A stretch of DNA of 64,000 bases from JASHVB01 sp036489395 (GCA_036489395.1 DASXFW010000047.1:1-64000), one strand, 5' to 3'; counted from the stretch's first letter, positions 26,070 to 35,478 are shown. The notes: generated by a model not told the origin, from the letters alone. A program made the numbers and translations.

Positions 26070-27023
26070 ATGCAGATCGGATGCAGCGCCCCAACCAGCG
26101 GCCCATTGATCGGTCCCGACAGCCTGATGCGCATCGCCACCGAGGCGGAGATGCTGGGCTTCGATTACGTCACGGTCAGCGACCACGTGATGATCCCCAC
26201 CAGCATCGCGTCGCGTTATCCGTATTCCGAGTCGGGCGAGTTTCCGTCGGGCGCCGCGGCGCCGCGGTTGGAGCAGCTAACGGCGGCGACGTTCATCGCT
26301 GCGGCGACGTCGAAGCTGCGGATTGTCACATCCGTTATGGTGGTCCCGCATCGGCCGGCGGTGCTGACAGCGAAAATCCTCGCGACGCTGGACTATCTGT
26401 CGAAAGGCCGGCTGACGCTGGGCATCGGCGCCGGCTGGTGCAAGGAGGAATTCGAGGCGATCGGTGCCCCGCCATTCGAGGACCGCGGCAATGTCACCGA
26501 CGAATGGATGATGGTCTGCAAGGAGCTGTGGACCAGCGACGCCCCGAAGTTCGATGGCAAATACGTGAAGTTTTCCGACGTCTTGTTCCCGCCGAAGCCG
26601 GTGCAGAATCCGATTCCGATCTGGGTCGGCGGCGAGAGCGGCCCGGCGATGCGGCGCACCGCGAAATATGGCGACGCGTGGTATCCGATCGGCACCAATC
26701 CGCAATTCCCGATGGACACGCTGACGCGTTTCAAGGCCGGCGCGGCAAAACTGCGCGGCATGACAGAGAAGGCCGGGCGCAATCCGTCGGATGTGGGGCT
26801 GACCTATCGCGTGTCGTCCAACCCGGAAGCGCAGCCTAAGGGCATGGTCGATGGCGAGCGCAAGTTGTTCTCCGGCGGCGCGGCCGATTTCGTGGGGGAC
26901 ATCCGCGCATTGGCGGACGTCGGAGTCAGCGCGTTCGATTTCGGCATGTTCGGTCCGACATTGGCGGCGACGCTCGATAACATGCGCCGGTTCCGCGACG
27001 AGGTCGTGGCGAAGGTAAAGTAA
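26070..27023 (+). CDS. LLM class F420-dependent oxidoreductase
   Basis: A 317-aa paralog of the divergent gene at 25040. It shares TVSDHVMIP, IVTSVMVVPHRPAVLTAKI, GRLTLGIGAGWCKEEFEAIGAPPFEDRGNVTDEW and IPIWVGGESGPAMRRTAKYGDAWYP. ATG 26070 has a strong GGAGGAA ribosome-binding site. The 76-bp gap to the divergent gene must hold both promoters. It probably oxidises or reduces a small organic molecule with F420(H2); substrate unknown. Confidence 0.88.
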   Translation: MQIGCSAPTSGPLIGPDSLMRIATEAEMLGFDYVTVSDHVMIPTSIASRYPYSESGEFPSGAAAPRLEQLTAATFIAAATSKLRIVTSVMVVPHRPAVLTAKILATLDYLSKGRLTLGIGAGWCKEEFEAIGAPPFEDRGNVTDEWMMVCKELWTSDAPKFDGKYVKFSDVLFPPKPVQNPIPIWVGGESGPAMRRTAKYGDAWYPIGTNPQFPMDTLTRFKAGAAKLRGMTEKAGRNPSDVGLTYRVSSNPEAQPKGMVDGERKLFSGGAADFVGDIRALADVGVSAFDFGMFGPTLAATLDNMRRFRDEVVAKVK

Positions 27024-27046
27024 CCGCCACGCAGCGTTGCCCCAAG

Positions 27047-27081
27047 CTGTCATTGCGAGAGGCGCAGCGACGAAGCAATCT
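27047..27081. repeat. TGTCATTGCGAG-family repeat, single arm
   Basis: CTGTCATTGCGAGAGGCGCAGCGACGAAGCAATC between two LLM genes: one arm of the REP family without a complete partner arm. Confidence 0.7.
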
Positions 27082-27138
27082 CGGTCGGGCATTGCCGCGG
27101 GCCCCTCGGCTCGCGCAACGACATGAATGGAGAGAACC

Positions 27139-28179
27139 ATGCGGCTTGGCATCACCGTGGACATGTCGGGACCAGCTCCGAAGCTGAACATGGACCGCGT
27201 GCTGGAAGCGGAACGCCTCGGCTTCGAGGAAGCCTGGACCGGTGAGGCCTATGGAACCGACGCGGTCACCCCGGCCACCTGGATGCTGGCGCGCACCACG
27301 CGCATCAAGATCGGCACCGGCATCATGCAGATTCCCGCCCGCACGCCAGCCTGCACTGCGATGACCGCGATGACGCTGCAGCACATGTCGGGCGGGCGCT
27401 TCCTGTGCGGCCTCGGCGTGTCCGGACCGCAAGTTGTGGAAGGCTGGCACGGCGTGCGTTTCGGCAAGCCGATGACGCGCACAAAAGAATACATCGCGAT
27501 CATCCGGCAGATTCTTGAACGCAAGGCGCCGCTGACCTTCAAGGGCGAGGAATACGAAATCCCCTATGCCGGCCCCGACGCGACCGGCCTGGGCAAGCCG
27601 CTACGCAGCATCACGCACGGCGATCCGTCGCTGCAATTCTACCTGGCGTCGATTACCCCCGCCGGCCTGCGCACGGCCGGCGAATGCGCGGACGGCGTGC
27701 TGCCGATCTTCTATTCCCCCGAGCAACCGCGGATTGTGTCCGATCCCATCCTCGACGGCATGAAGAAAGCGGGCCGGCCGGTGACGCTGGAGAAATTCGA
27801 TGTCGCGCCCTATGTGCGTGCCAAGATGGGTGACGATGTCGCGGTCTGCCGCGACCAGGTCAGGCCCGAGTTGGCGCTGTATATCGGCGGGATGGGCGCG
27901 CGGGCGAAGAATTACTACAACGACGTGGCGATCAAGCTGGGTTACGAGGGCGCGGCGAAGACCATCCAGGACCTGTATCTCGACGGCAAGAAGAATGAGG
28001 CCGCTGCCGCGGTGCCCGACAAGCTGATCGACGAAATTTCGCTGGTGGGACCTGCGGATCGGATCAAGGACCGGCTCGCGGCCTGGATCGATGCGGGGAA
28101 ATCGGGGCAGCTCGGGACGATGGTGCTGAAGGGTGCCAGCGTCGAAGCGATGCGCGTGGTGGCGGAGACGGTGCTGTAG
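27139..28179 (+). CDS. LLM class F420-dependent oxidoreductase
   Basis: A 346-aa enzyme of a different LLM branch from the pair before it: MRLGITVDMSGPAPKLNMDR, GFEEAWTGEAYGTDAVTPATWMLARTTRIKIGTGIMQIPARTPA, MSGGRFLCGLGVSGPQVVEGWHG and VGPADRIKDRLAAW at the end. This branch resembles methylene-tetrahydromethanopterin reductase-like F420 enzymes. ATG 27139 has GGAGAG upstream; an in-frame ATG at 27127 would put that site inside the gene. Its TAG abuts the GTG of the dehalogenase, so the two are coupled. Confidence 0.87.
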   Translation: MRLGITVDMSGPAPKLNMDRVLEAERLGFEEAWTGEAYGTDAVTPATWMLARTTRIKIGTGIMQIPARTPACTAMTAMTLQHMSGGRFLCGLGVSGPQVVEGWHGVRFGKPMTRTKEYIAIIRQILERKAPLTFKGEEYEIPYAGPDATGLGKPLRSITHGDPSLQFYLASITPAGLRTAGECADGVLPIFYSPEQPRIVSDPILDGMKKAGRPVTLEKFDVAPYVRAKMGDDVAVCRDQVRPELALYIGGMGARAKNYYNDVAIKLGYEGAAKTIQDLYLDGKKNEAAAAVPDKLIDEISLVGPADRIKDRLAAWIDAGKSGQLGTMVLKGASVEAMRVVAETVL

Positions 28180-29088
28180 GTGTCTCTTCCTGATCTGCCC
28201 GAGGCCGTGCGCGCGCAATGGCCGTTCGTGCCGCGCCACGCGCGTGTGAACGGCTGGCGGATGCATTACGTCGATGAGGGCAGCGGCGATCCCGTTGTGC
28301 TGCTGCACGGCAATCCGACCTGGGGTTTCCTGTATCGCGATTTCGTCGCGCCACTGACCGCGGCGGGCCACCGCGTTATCATCCCTGACATGATCGGCTT
28401 TGGCCTGTCGGAAAAGCCCGGCAGGGAACACGCGCATTCGCTCGATGGCCACATCGCCAATCTGACCGCGCTGATGCGGCAGCTTGATCTGCAGCGCATC
28501 ACACTGGTCTGCCATGACTGGGGCGGTCCCACCGGGCTCGGCTTCGCTTTCTCCAATATTGCCCGCGTCCGCGCCCTGGTGCTGATGAGCACCTGGGCCT
28601 GGCCGCTGCCCCCTGCCCAGTTCCACACGCGCATCTTTCCCTGGCGCATGATGCACGCGCCGCTGCTGGGCCCTTATCTGCTGGGACGCCACGCCGCGCT
28701 GGCAAGACGCGGCGTGTATCTGTCCGTGGTCGATCGGCAACGCTTCGTGTCGCGCGCGCAGGCGGCGTACGAAGCGGTGCTGCCCGATCCGGCGGACCGC
28801 TTGCTCACCTGGACCTGGCCGCGTTGGATTCCGCTGGATCACACAGCCGCCGCCCTGGGTCGCTTCGTCTGGCTGGAACACGAAGTGCGCGCCTGCACGC
28901 TGCCGGCGCTGCTGGTATGGGGACGCGAAGATGACGTGTTTGCGCCTGAGGTTTTTGCCGAGCGGTTCAGGCAGTTGTTGCCGCAGGCGGAAGGCCCGCA
29001 TCTGGTGACTGGCCGGCATTTCCTGCAGGAAGACTCTGGCCCCGAAATCGCCGATCGCATCATCGACTTTCTGCGGCGGCACGCATGA
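28180..29088 (+). CDS. haloalkane dehalogenase-like alpha/beta hydrolase
   Basis: A 302-aa alpha/beta hydrolase. Oxyanion/halide-site motif HGNPTW at residues 43-48; nucleophile D113 in CHDWGGP with the following W114; acid candidate D251 or D252 in WGREDDVF; base H280 in GRHFLQED. These are haloalkane dehalogenase features (most like the HLD-III branch), although some such proteins are other C-X or ester hydrolases. The start is GTG 28180, immediately after the LLM stop. The next gene overlaps by ATGA, so four genes from 27139 form one operon. Confidence 0.8.
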   Translation: MSLPDLPEAVRAQWPFVPRHARVNGWRMHYVDEGSGDPVVLLHGNPTWGFLYRDFVAPLTAAGHRVIIPDMIGFGLSEKPGREHAHSLDGHIANLTALMRQLDLQRITLVCHDWGGPTGLGFAFSNIARVRALVLMSTWAWPLPPAQFHTRIFPWRMMHAPLLGPYLLGRHAALARRGVYLSVVDRQRFVSRAQAAYEAVLPDPADRLLTWTWPRWIPLDHTAAALGRFVWLEHEVRACTLPALLVWGREDDVFAPEVFAERFRQLLPQAEGPHLVTGRHFLQEDSGPEIADRIIDFLRRHA

Positions 29089-29477
29089 TCGTTCCGCCGC
29101 CTTCGCTGGAGGGTAAGCGCCTGGCATTCGTGCTGGCCGAAGACCGGCTTGGCCATTATCGGGAATTTCGTGAGTTCTTCGTGCGCACCTTCAATCTTGG
29201 TGAGGTCGGCCTGGCACGGCCCGGCTACGTGCGCGCGCCCTCCGGCATGGACTATGCCCTGATTTTCCTCGGCCGCAGCGGTGAAGCATTTCCGTCCGGC
29301 GTGGAGATCCACGCGATCGTGCCGGCGTTGGAACCACTGGACGAAGTGCAGGTCGATCGCGATTTATGGGCGATATTGCGTTGGATCGTCGCCGGCGTCG
29401 GCGGCGACTGGACCATCGACGCCCTGGAAGCCACCGGGCGTCTGTTCCGCATCCCGCCAGCGATGGAGGCCCCATGA
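29085..29477 (+). CDS. hypothetical protein
   Basis: A 130-aa soluble protein, not recognised. It overlaps the dehalogenase stop and the GST start by ATGA on both sides, so it is a genuine operon member. It begins PPPSLEGKRLAFVLAEDRLGHYREFREFF and has a mixed alpha/beta pattern with no cysteine or metal motif. Its job probably concerns the dehalogenase or GST reaction, by context only. Confidence 0.7.
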   Translation: MIVPPPSLEGKRLAFVLAEDRLGHYREFREFFVRTFNLGEVGLARPGYVRAPSGMDYALIFLGRSGEAFPSGVEIHAIVPALEPLDEVQVDRDLWAILRWIVAGVGGDWTIDALEATGRLFRIPPAMEAP

Positions 29478-30106
29478 TTCTGATCGGCCAATACGACTCG
29501 CCATTCGTTCGCCGCGTCGCAATCGCACTGCGGCTGTACGATCTGCCGTTCGAGCATCGACCCTGGTCCGTCTTCGGCGAAGGCGAGCGTATCGCGGCGT
29601 TCAATCCATTGCGGCGGGTGCCGACGCTGGTGCTCGACAGCGGCGAGGTGGTGATCGAGAGCAGCGCGATCCTTGATCACCTGGATGATGTCGTCGGCCC
29701 CTCGCGTGCCATGATAGCGCACAGCGGCGATCTTCGACGGCGTGCCCTGAAGATTTGCGCACTGGCGACCGGTATGGCCGATAAGGCCGTCAGCATGGTG
29801 TATGAACAAGTGCTGCACCAGGCGACATCGGCGCAATGGATGGAACGGTGCCAGACGCAGATAGCCGCCGTCCTGGACGCATTGGAAGCCGACCGCGCAA
29901 CCAGGCCCGAGCGCCACTGGTTCGGCGATGTGATCGGTCACGCCGACATCGCCGTGGCCTGTGCGCTACGCTTCATTCAGGACGCGCATCAAGGGTCGTT
30001 CGACGAAAAACGCTGGCCTGCCCTCAAGACGCATGCCGCGTCGTGCGAGGCGTTGCCCGTGTTCCAGCAGATCGCGCAGCCGTTCATTCCACCGCGCCGT
30101 GGATAA
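29474..30106 (+). CDS. glutathione S-transferase family protein
   Basis: A 210-aa GST. The thioredoxin-fold N-domain is MILIGQYDSPFVRRVAIALRLYDLPFEH with the SPFVRRV active-site region, NPLRRVPTLVLDSGEVVIESSAILDHLDD (cis-Pro and glutathione-binding ESSAI), followed by the helical C-domain (WFGDVIGHADIAVACALRF with the N-cap DIAV). It ends the operon that starts with the LLM gene at 27139; dehalogenase and GST together point to detoxification of halogenated or electrophilic compounds. Confidence 0.85.
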   Translation: MILIGQYDSPFVRRVAIALRLYDLPFEHRPWSVFGEGERIAAFNPLRRVPTLVLDSGEVVIESSAILDHLDDVVGPSRAMIAHSGDLRRRALKICALATGMADKAVSMVYEQVLHQATSAQWMERCQTQIAAVLDALEADRATRPERHWFGDVIGHADIAVACALRFIQDAHQGSFDEKRWPALKTHAASCEALPVFQQIAQPFIPPRRG

Positions 30107-30210
30107 TCGAAGATTTCGCCCAATCGCCTCTTATGCGGCGGCGGCGGAACGGTTTATCTTCCGTCCAGGCCGCCAATTCTTATCATCCTGAACGGAGATG
30201 GATCACGCCG

Positions 30211-30771
30211 ATGACGGAACAACTCTCCATGACCGCGCCGGATCGTCCCGAACGAAACGGCAAAGGCGACACCTTCTTCCGCTTCCATCTGCCACACACG
30301 CACCTGGCATCGGTGTTCGGCGACGACTGGTTCGCGCTGAAGGCCGAGGCATTCGCGCGGTTCTTCGGCACACCGGTATTCCTTATCGCGCAGACGATTA
30401 TCGTTGCCGTCTGGATACTGATCAACATCGTCGGCTGGTGGGTCTTCGATGCCTATCCGTTCATTCTGCTCAATTTGGCGTTCAGTTTGCAGGCGGCATA
30501 TGCTGCGCCGCTTATTCTTTTGGCGCAGACGCGCCAGGCAGATCGTGACAAGATGTCCGGAATCGCCGACGCGCAGCATCGCGAGGAATTGCATCGTCTC
30601 AGCGAGGCACGGCAGGAAGCAACTGCGGATCAGACCGCAATGCTGGTCAAGATGCTGGGGCAAAACACGCAACTGACGGAGACGGTCGTGACGCTGACCG
30701 AGCGTGTGGAAAAACTCACCATGGAATTGCACAATCGCGTTTGTAGCAATGGAACGTCCGCCGGCGCGTAG
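30211..30771 (+). CDS. DUF1003 family membrane protein
   Basis: A 186-aa protein with two transmembrane helices (FLIAQTIIVAVWILINIVGWW and FILLNLAFSLQAAYAAPLILLAQ), the loop YPFILLNLAFS and NRQADRDK-like end (QTRQADRDKM) typical of DUF1003. A C-terminal coiled-coil of ~60 residues follows (QHREELHRLSEARQEATADQ..., VVTLTERVEKLTMEL), longer than in many members. Function unknown. It is separated from the GST by 104 bp and probably has its own promoter. Confidence 0.8.
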   Translation: MTEQLSMTAPDRPERNGKGDTFFRFHLPHTHLASVFGDDWFALKAEAFARFFGTPVFLIAQTIIVAVWILINIVGWWVFDAYPFILLNLAFSLQAAYAAPLILLAQTRQADRDKMSGIADAQHREELHRLSEARQEATADQTAMLVKMLGQNTQLTETVVTLTERVEKLTMELHNRVCSNGTSAGA

Positions 30772-30845
30772 CGACTGCGCCCCGAGGCATGGACGCGCTG
30801 CACCATGCTCCGTATCCTTCGGTTCGACAGCATGGGGAAACGACC

Positions 30846-32957
30846 GTGGATAACACCTCTCCCGTACGCCTCGAGAAGGAAGGCGATATCGGCGTCATCG
30901 TGGTGGACTATCCGCCGGTGAACGCGCTCGGGCCGGGCGTGTCGGACGGCATCGTCGCCGCGCTGAACCGCGCCAACGCCGATTCGTCGATTCGCGCCAT
31001 GGTGCTGATCGGCGCCGGACGCAGCTTCATCGCCGGCGCCGACATCCGTGGCTTCGGCACCGGCCGCGCGCGCGCAGCGATCGGCAGCCGCACCTACGAT
31101 GTGTTGGATCGCAGCGAAAAGCCTGTGGTTGCGGCGATCCACGGCTATGCGCTGGGCGGCGGATTGGAAAACGCGATGGCCTGCCATTATCGCATCGCGG
31201 TGCCGTCGGCGAAGGTCGGGCTGCCGGAGGTGCAGATCGGCATCCTGCCCGGTGGCGGCGGCACGCAGCGTCTGCCGCGCCTGGCGGGGCCGAAGGTTGC
31301 GTTGGACATGATAACATCGGGCCGTCACGTGCCGGCGCCGGAAGCGCTGGGCTACGGCATCCTCGACGAGGTATTGCCGGAAGGCGCCGATTTGCGTGCG
31401 TCCGGCATCGCCTTTGCGCGCCGCATCGCGGATGTTCGCCCGCTGCCGCGCGTGCGCGACCGCGACGTGAAGCTTGACGACCCCGGCATATTCGATGCGA
31501 CGCGCAAGGCTATTGCCCGCCGCGCGCGCAACCAGAAGGCGCCGTACAACTGCATCGCCGCGGTTGAAGCCGCCTGCAATCTTCCGTTCGACGACGGCAT
31601 CCGCCGCGAAAATGAACTCTTCAATGAATTGGAGAACTCTGACGAGGCACGCGCGCTGCGCTACGCGTTCTTCGCCGAGCGCGAAGTGGCGAAGCTGCCC
31701 GACATGCCGCCCGGCATCCAGCCGCGCGACTTCCACGCCCCGGCTGTTATCGGCGCCGGCACGATGGGCGGCGGCATCGCCATGTCGTTCGCCGATTTCG
31801 GCTACGACGTGAAGATCATGGACGCGACCGAGGAGGCACTGAACCGCGGCATGGAGCGTATCCGTACGAACTATGCCACGTCGGTGAAACGCGGCAGTCT
31901 GGCACAGGATGAAATGGAACGGCGCATGGCGCGCATCCATCCGGTTGCCGGCTACGACGACATCAAGGACTGCGATATCATCGTCGAGGCCGTGTTCGAG
32001 CGAATGGACGTGAAGAAGCCCATTTTCGCCAAACTCGACGAAGTCATGCACCCCGACGCTCTGCTGTTCTCTAACACGTCGGCGCTGGACATGGACGAGC
32101 TGGCGGCGGAGACAAAGCGCCCGGACAAGGTCGCCGGCACGCATTTCTTCTCGCCGGCGAACGTGATGAAATTGCTGGAAGTGGTGCGCCCCGCGCAGGC
32201 GTCAGCCGAGACGATGGCCACCGCGATGGCGATGGGCCGCAGGATCGGCAAGATCTCCGCGATGGCCGGCAACACCGACGGCTTCGTCGCCAACCGTTCG
32301 CGTGCGCCGTTCAACAGCGAGATGGTGATCCTGCTGGAGGAAGGCTGTCTGCCCGAACAAGTCGATAAGGTGATGGTGGATTTTGGCTATCCGATGGGTC
32401 CGTTCGCGGTGGGTGACCTGGCCGGCCTCGACATCGGCGCCGAGGGCCGCAAGCGCCGCGCCGCCGCCAACCCGAACTACCGCAAGCTGCCGATCGCCGA
32501 CAGGCTGGTGGAGCTTGGCCGCTACGGGCAGAAGACCAGCGCCGGCTGGTATCGTTATGAAAAGGGCGACCGAACGCCGCATCCCGATCCGGAAGTCGCT
32601 GCGATCATCAAACAGGTGGCCGCTGAACTTGGGGTGCCGCAGCACGATTTCACCGACGAGGAGATCCTGCGCCGCTTGCTGTTTTCCTCGGTGAATGAGG
32701 CCTGCCGAATTCTTGAAGAGGGCAAAGCCTATCGCGCGTCGGATGTGGACGTGATGTGGCTGCATGGCTTCGGTTTCCCGCGCTATCGTGGCGGGCTGAT
32801 GTACTGGGCCGACGGAATCGGTGTTAAGGCTGTCTATGACCAGATCGAGCGCTGGCATCAGCAATACGGCGAACGCTGGGCGCCGTCGCGGCTGTTGCGC
32901 CAGCTCGCGGAATCCGGAACGCCGTTCCGGGAAGCCAAACCCGCGCCATTCCACTAA
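30846..32957 (+). CDS. bifunctional enoyl-CoA hydratase / 3-hydroxyacyl-CoA dehydrogenase
   Basis: A 703-aa multifunctional beta-oxidation enzyme. Residues ~1-190 are a crotonase domain with both catalytic Glu motifs (GGGLENAMACHYR and GLPEVQIGILPGGGG). Residues ~300-480 are the NAD-binding part (VIGAGTMGGGIAM), with catalytic His in GTHFFSPANVMK, and the C-terminal HADH domains follow (NRSRAPF, YPMGPF, FGFPRYRGGLMYWAD). It is of the peroxisomal/FadJ-like single-chain type. GTG 30846 has GGGGA upstream; an in-frame ATG 30789 gives 19 extra residues without family similarity. The next gene encodes an acyl-CoA dehydrogenase, 15 bases later. Confidence 0.9.
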   Translation: MDNTSPVRLEKEGDIGVIVVDYPPVNALGPGVSDGIVAALNRANADSSIRAMVLIGAGRSFIAGADIRGFGTGRARAAIGSRTYDVLDRSEKPVVAAIHGYALGGGLENAMACHYRIAVPSAKVGLPEVQIGILPGGGGTQRLPRLAGPKVALDMITSGRHVPAPEALGYGILDEVLPEGADLRASGIAFARRIADVRPLPRVRDRDVKLDDPGIFDATRKAIARRARNQKAPYNCIAAVEAACNLPFDDGIRRENELFNELENSDEARALRYAFFAEREVAKLPDMPPGIQPRDFHAPAVIGAGTMGGGIAMSFADFGYDVKIMDATEEALNRGMERIRTNYATSVKRGSLAQDEMERRMARIHPVAGYDDIKDCDIIVEAVFERMDVKKPIFAKLDEVMHPDALLFSNTSALDMDELAAETKRPDKVAGTHFFSPANVMKLLEVVRPAQASAETMATAMAMGRRIGKISAMAGNTDGFVANRSRAPFNSEMVILLEEGCLPEQVDKVMVDFGYPMGPFAVGDLAGLDIGAEGRKRRAAANPNYRKLPIADRLVELGRYGQKTSAGWYRYEKGDRTPHPDPEVAAIIKQVAAELGVPQHDFTDEEILRRLLFSSVNEACRILEEGKAYRASDVDVMWLHGFGFPRYRGGLMYWADGIGVKAVYDQIERWHQQYGERWAPSRLLRQLAESGTPFREAKPAPFH

Positions 32958-32972
32958 CAGGGGCACCGCACC

Positions 32973-34139
32973 ATGAGCGCCGCTGAAAACGTGCTCGATA
33001 TGGACCAGCTTCCGGACGAGGAATTCCGCGCCGCCGTGCGTGGGTTCATCGAGGCTAACTACCCGGCGGAGCTGCGCAATTCGCCGCGCCGGCTGCACTA
33101 CAAGGATACCAAGGGCTGGTACCAGACCCTGTCGCGCAAGGGGTGGCTGTGCCCGAACTGGCCGACGCAGTTTGGCGGCATGGGCATTTCTGCCAGCAAG
33201 CAGCTCATCTTTCTGGAAGAGAAGGAACGTCACGGCTGCGCGCGGCTGAACGAAATGGGCATGACGATGCTTGGCCCCCTGCTGATCAAGCATGGGACAA
33301 AAGAGCAGCGGGATCACTTCCTGCCGAAGATTCTGACGGGGGACCACATCTGGTGCCAAGGCTATAGCGAGCCGAACGCGGGGTCCGACCTGGCCTCGCT
33401 GCGCACGTCGGCGGTGCTCGATGGCGACGAATGGGTGGTGAACGGACAAAAGATCTGGACCTCGCTGGCGATGGACGCCAACTGGATCTTTCTGCTGGTA
33501 CGGACGGATAAGCAGGCAAAGAAGCAGGAGGGTATCAGTTTCCTTCTGGTGTCGATGGACACGCCGGGAATCACCGTGCGGCCGATTCCGAATATCGATA
33601 TGGGCGAGGAATTCTGCGAAACGTTCTTCGACGATGTCCGCGTGCCGAAGGGCAATCTGGTCGGGCGGATCAACCAGGGCTGGACGATGGCGAAGAGCTT
33701 GCTGGGGTTCGAGCGCATCGGTTCCGGCTCCCCCCGGCAGTCCTCCTATGCGCTGGGGCGGCTGAAGATGCTGGCGGAGCGTGTTGGAGTCTGGGAAGAC
33801 GAAGTGTTCCAGGATCGCTACACACGGCTGCGGCTCGATCTGGAAGATCACAAGACGCTGTATCAGGAATTTGTCGATCAGGTGCGGCGCGAGGAGCAGC
33901 TTGGGCCGGATGTGTCGATGCTGAAGATACATCAGACGGAGCTGTTCCAGCGAATCACCGAGACGATGCTGGAGATCAGCGCGGAATACGGCGGGATGTT
34001 CGGTCCGCTGGAGGGGAACCGCGAGCTCAATCCAGCGGGCTTGTTCCTGCAATCGCGGCCGGCGACGATCTATGCGGGGTCCAACGAGATCCAGCGGAAT
34101 ATACTTGCGAAGAACGTGCTGGAGCTGCCGTCAAGATAA
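32973..34139 (+). CDS. acyl-CoA dehydrogenase
   Basis: A 388-aa FAD-dependent acyl-CoA dehydrogenase. It has the flavin/substrate block WCQGYSEPNAGSDLASLRTSA, the WVVNGQKIWTS strand, and the C-terminal ATIYAGSNEIQRNILAKNVL that binds the FAD adenine. It catalyses the first step of beta-oxidation; the preceding gene provides the next two steps, so the pair forms a compact pathway. The usual catalytic Glu position is not obvious, and substrate chain length cannot be stated. Confidence 0.9.
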   Translation: MSAAENVLDMDQLPDEEFRAAVRGFIEANYPAELRNSPRRLHYKDTKGWYQTLSRKGWLCPNWPTQFGGMGISASKQLIFLEEKERHGCARLNEMGMTMLGPLLIKHGTKEQRDHFLPKILTGDHIWCQGYSEPNAGSDLASLRTSAVLDGDEWVVNGQKIWTSLAMDANWIFLLVRTDKQAKKQEGISFLLVSMDTPGITVRPIPNIDMGEEFCETFFDDVRVPKGNLVGRINQGWTMAKSLLGFERIGSGSPRQSSYALGRLKMLAERVGVWEDEVFQDRYTRLRLDLEDHKTLYQEFVDQVRREEQLGPDVSMLKIHQTELFQRITETMLEISAEYGGMFGPLEGNRELNPAGLFLQSRPATIYAGSNEIQRNILAKNVLELPSR

Positions 34140-34192
34140 CCCGCGTCGTGGCCGGCCGTGACGGGAAGAGTCTCGCCCTGTCGGCACCGTGC

Positions 34193-35380
34193 TCAGATCA
34201 CCTTCGCCGCCCTGAATCCCGCAATCTCCGCCCCACTATACCCGAGAGACCCCAGCACCTCATCGGTATGCTGCCCAAACCGCGGCGGCGGAAAATCCAC
34301 GCGCGGTCCGTCATGCGCGAACTTGAAAGCGGCAACCGGCACGCTGAACGCACCATCGATCCCCGGCGCCGACTCATGCCGATGCAGCACACCGCGCGAC
34401 GCGATCTGCGGATCGGCAAGAGCCTCGCCCATCGTGCGCACACGGCACGCCGGCACATGACGCGCCTGGAGCCACTCCTCCCATTCGGCAGCAGTCCGCG
34501 TCAGCATGATTTCCGCCAGCACCTTCTCCTCCCGTTCGTGATCCGCGTGGCGTTCATCGTTGGTGCGCTTGATCATCTCCGGGTGTTCCAGCACCGTCCA
34601 CAGCCGGCGCTGCTGACGCAGATTGCTCGCGCCCACCATCACCAACCCGTCCTTGGTCTGGTAAGCCATGCTTGTCGCGTGGCCGGTGCGATTGCCGGAT
34701 GGCTTCGGATGCGCGCCATTACGCAAATATCCGGTGACATGCGACGCCATCAGGATGATCGCGACATCCAGCATCGCCATGTCGATGCGTTGGCCCTCAC
34801 CAGTGCGCTCGCGCTGGAACAACGCGGCGGACAATGCGTAGGCGCCCATCGTGCCGGTGGCATAGTCGATCGCCGGCGCGCCGATCTTGATCGGGTTCGC
34901 CGCCGGCGTACCCGTCATCGCCATGATTCCCGACGTCGATTGGATCACGTGATCGTACGCCGTCTGGTTGCGACGTGGGCCACCCTGGCCGAACGCGGAA
35001 AATGAAGCGTAGATCAGCTTCGGATTGATCTTGCGAAGGTCTTCATAACCCAGGCCCAGAGCTTCAAACGCGCCAGGCCGGTAGTTTTCCACCAGCACAT
35101 CGGCCGTCGCCACCAGCTTCTTCAGAACCTCGCGCCCCTGCGGCGTTTTCAAATTCAGCGTGATGGCGCGCTTGTTGGATCCCTGCGTCAGGAATCCGGT
35201 GCCCATGTTCGCGTGGTTCAGCGCGTTGTCGGAACCGGAATCGCGGCTTTGGTCCGGCTCGTCCGGGTGCTCCACCTTGATCACGTCGGCGCCCATCAGC
35301 CCCAACTGGTAGGCCGCGAACGGGCCGGCCAGCACGTGCGTGATGTCGATGATGCGGATGCCTTCGAACGGCCGCGCCAT
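34193..35380 (-). CDS. CaiB/BaiF family CoA-transferase
   Basis: A 395-aa family III CoA-transferase. It starts with the motif FEGIRIIDITHVLAGPFAAYQLGLMGADVIKVEHPD, and has SNKRAITLNLKTPQG, VLVENYRPGAFEALGLGYEDLRKINPKLIYASFSAFGQGGP and the candidate catalytic Asp in TAYDHVIQ. It transfers CoA between carboxylic acids without a covalent phosphate. It is convergent with the acyl-CoA dehydrogenase (53 bp gap) and divergent from an enoyl-CoA hydratase gene, in an acyl-CoA gene cluster. Confidence 0.9.
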   Translation of the reverse strand: MARPFEGIRIIDITHVLAGPFAAYQLGLMGADVIKVEHPDEPDQSRDSGSDNALNHANMGTGFLTQGSNKRAITLNLKTPQGREVLKKLVATADVLVENYRPGAFEALGLGYEDLRKINPKLIYASFSAFGQGGPRRNQTAYDHVIQSTSGIMAMTGTPAANPIKIGAPAIDYATGTMGAYALSAALFQRERTGEGQRIDMAMLDVAIILMASHVTGYLRNGAHPKPSGNRTGHATSMAYQTKDGLVMVGASNLRQQRRLWTVLEHPEMIKRTNDERHADHEREEKVLAEIMLTRTAAEWEEWLQARHVPACRVRTMGEALADPQIASRGVLHRHESAPGIDGAFSVPVAAFKFAHDGPRVDFPPPRFGQHTDEVLGSLGYSGAEIAGFRAAKVI

Positions 35381-35478
35381 GATGCGTCTCCTCCCGCTGA
35401 GTTCGCCGAACGCTGCCGCCTTGCCCAGGCCGCGTCAACACGCTTGGATGCGGCGCAAACGCGATGGAGGGCGGAGGA

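Noticed and set aside
27601..29127. A 508-codon reverse frame opposite the LLM and dehalogenase genes
   Set aside because: Shadow frame of two well-supported genes with conserved catalytic motifs; its composition is not protein-like.
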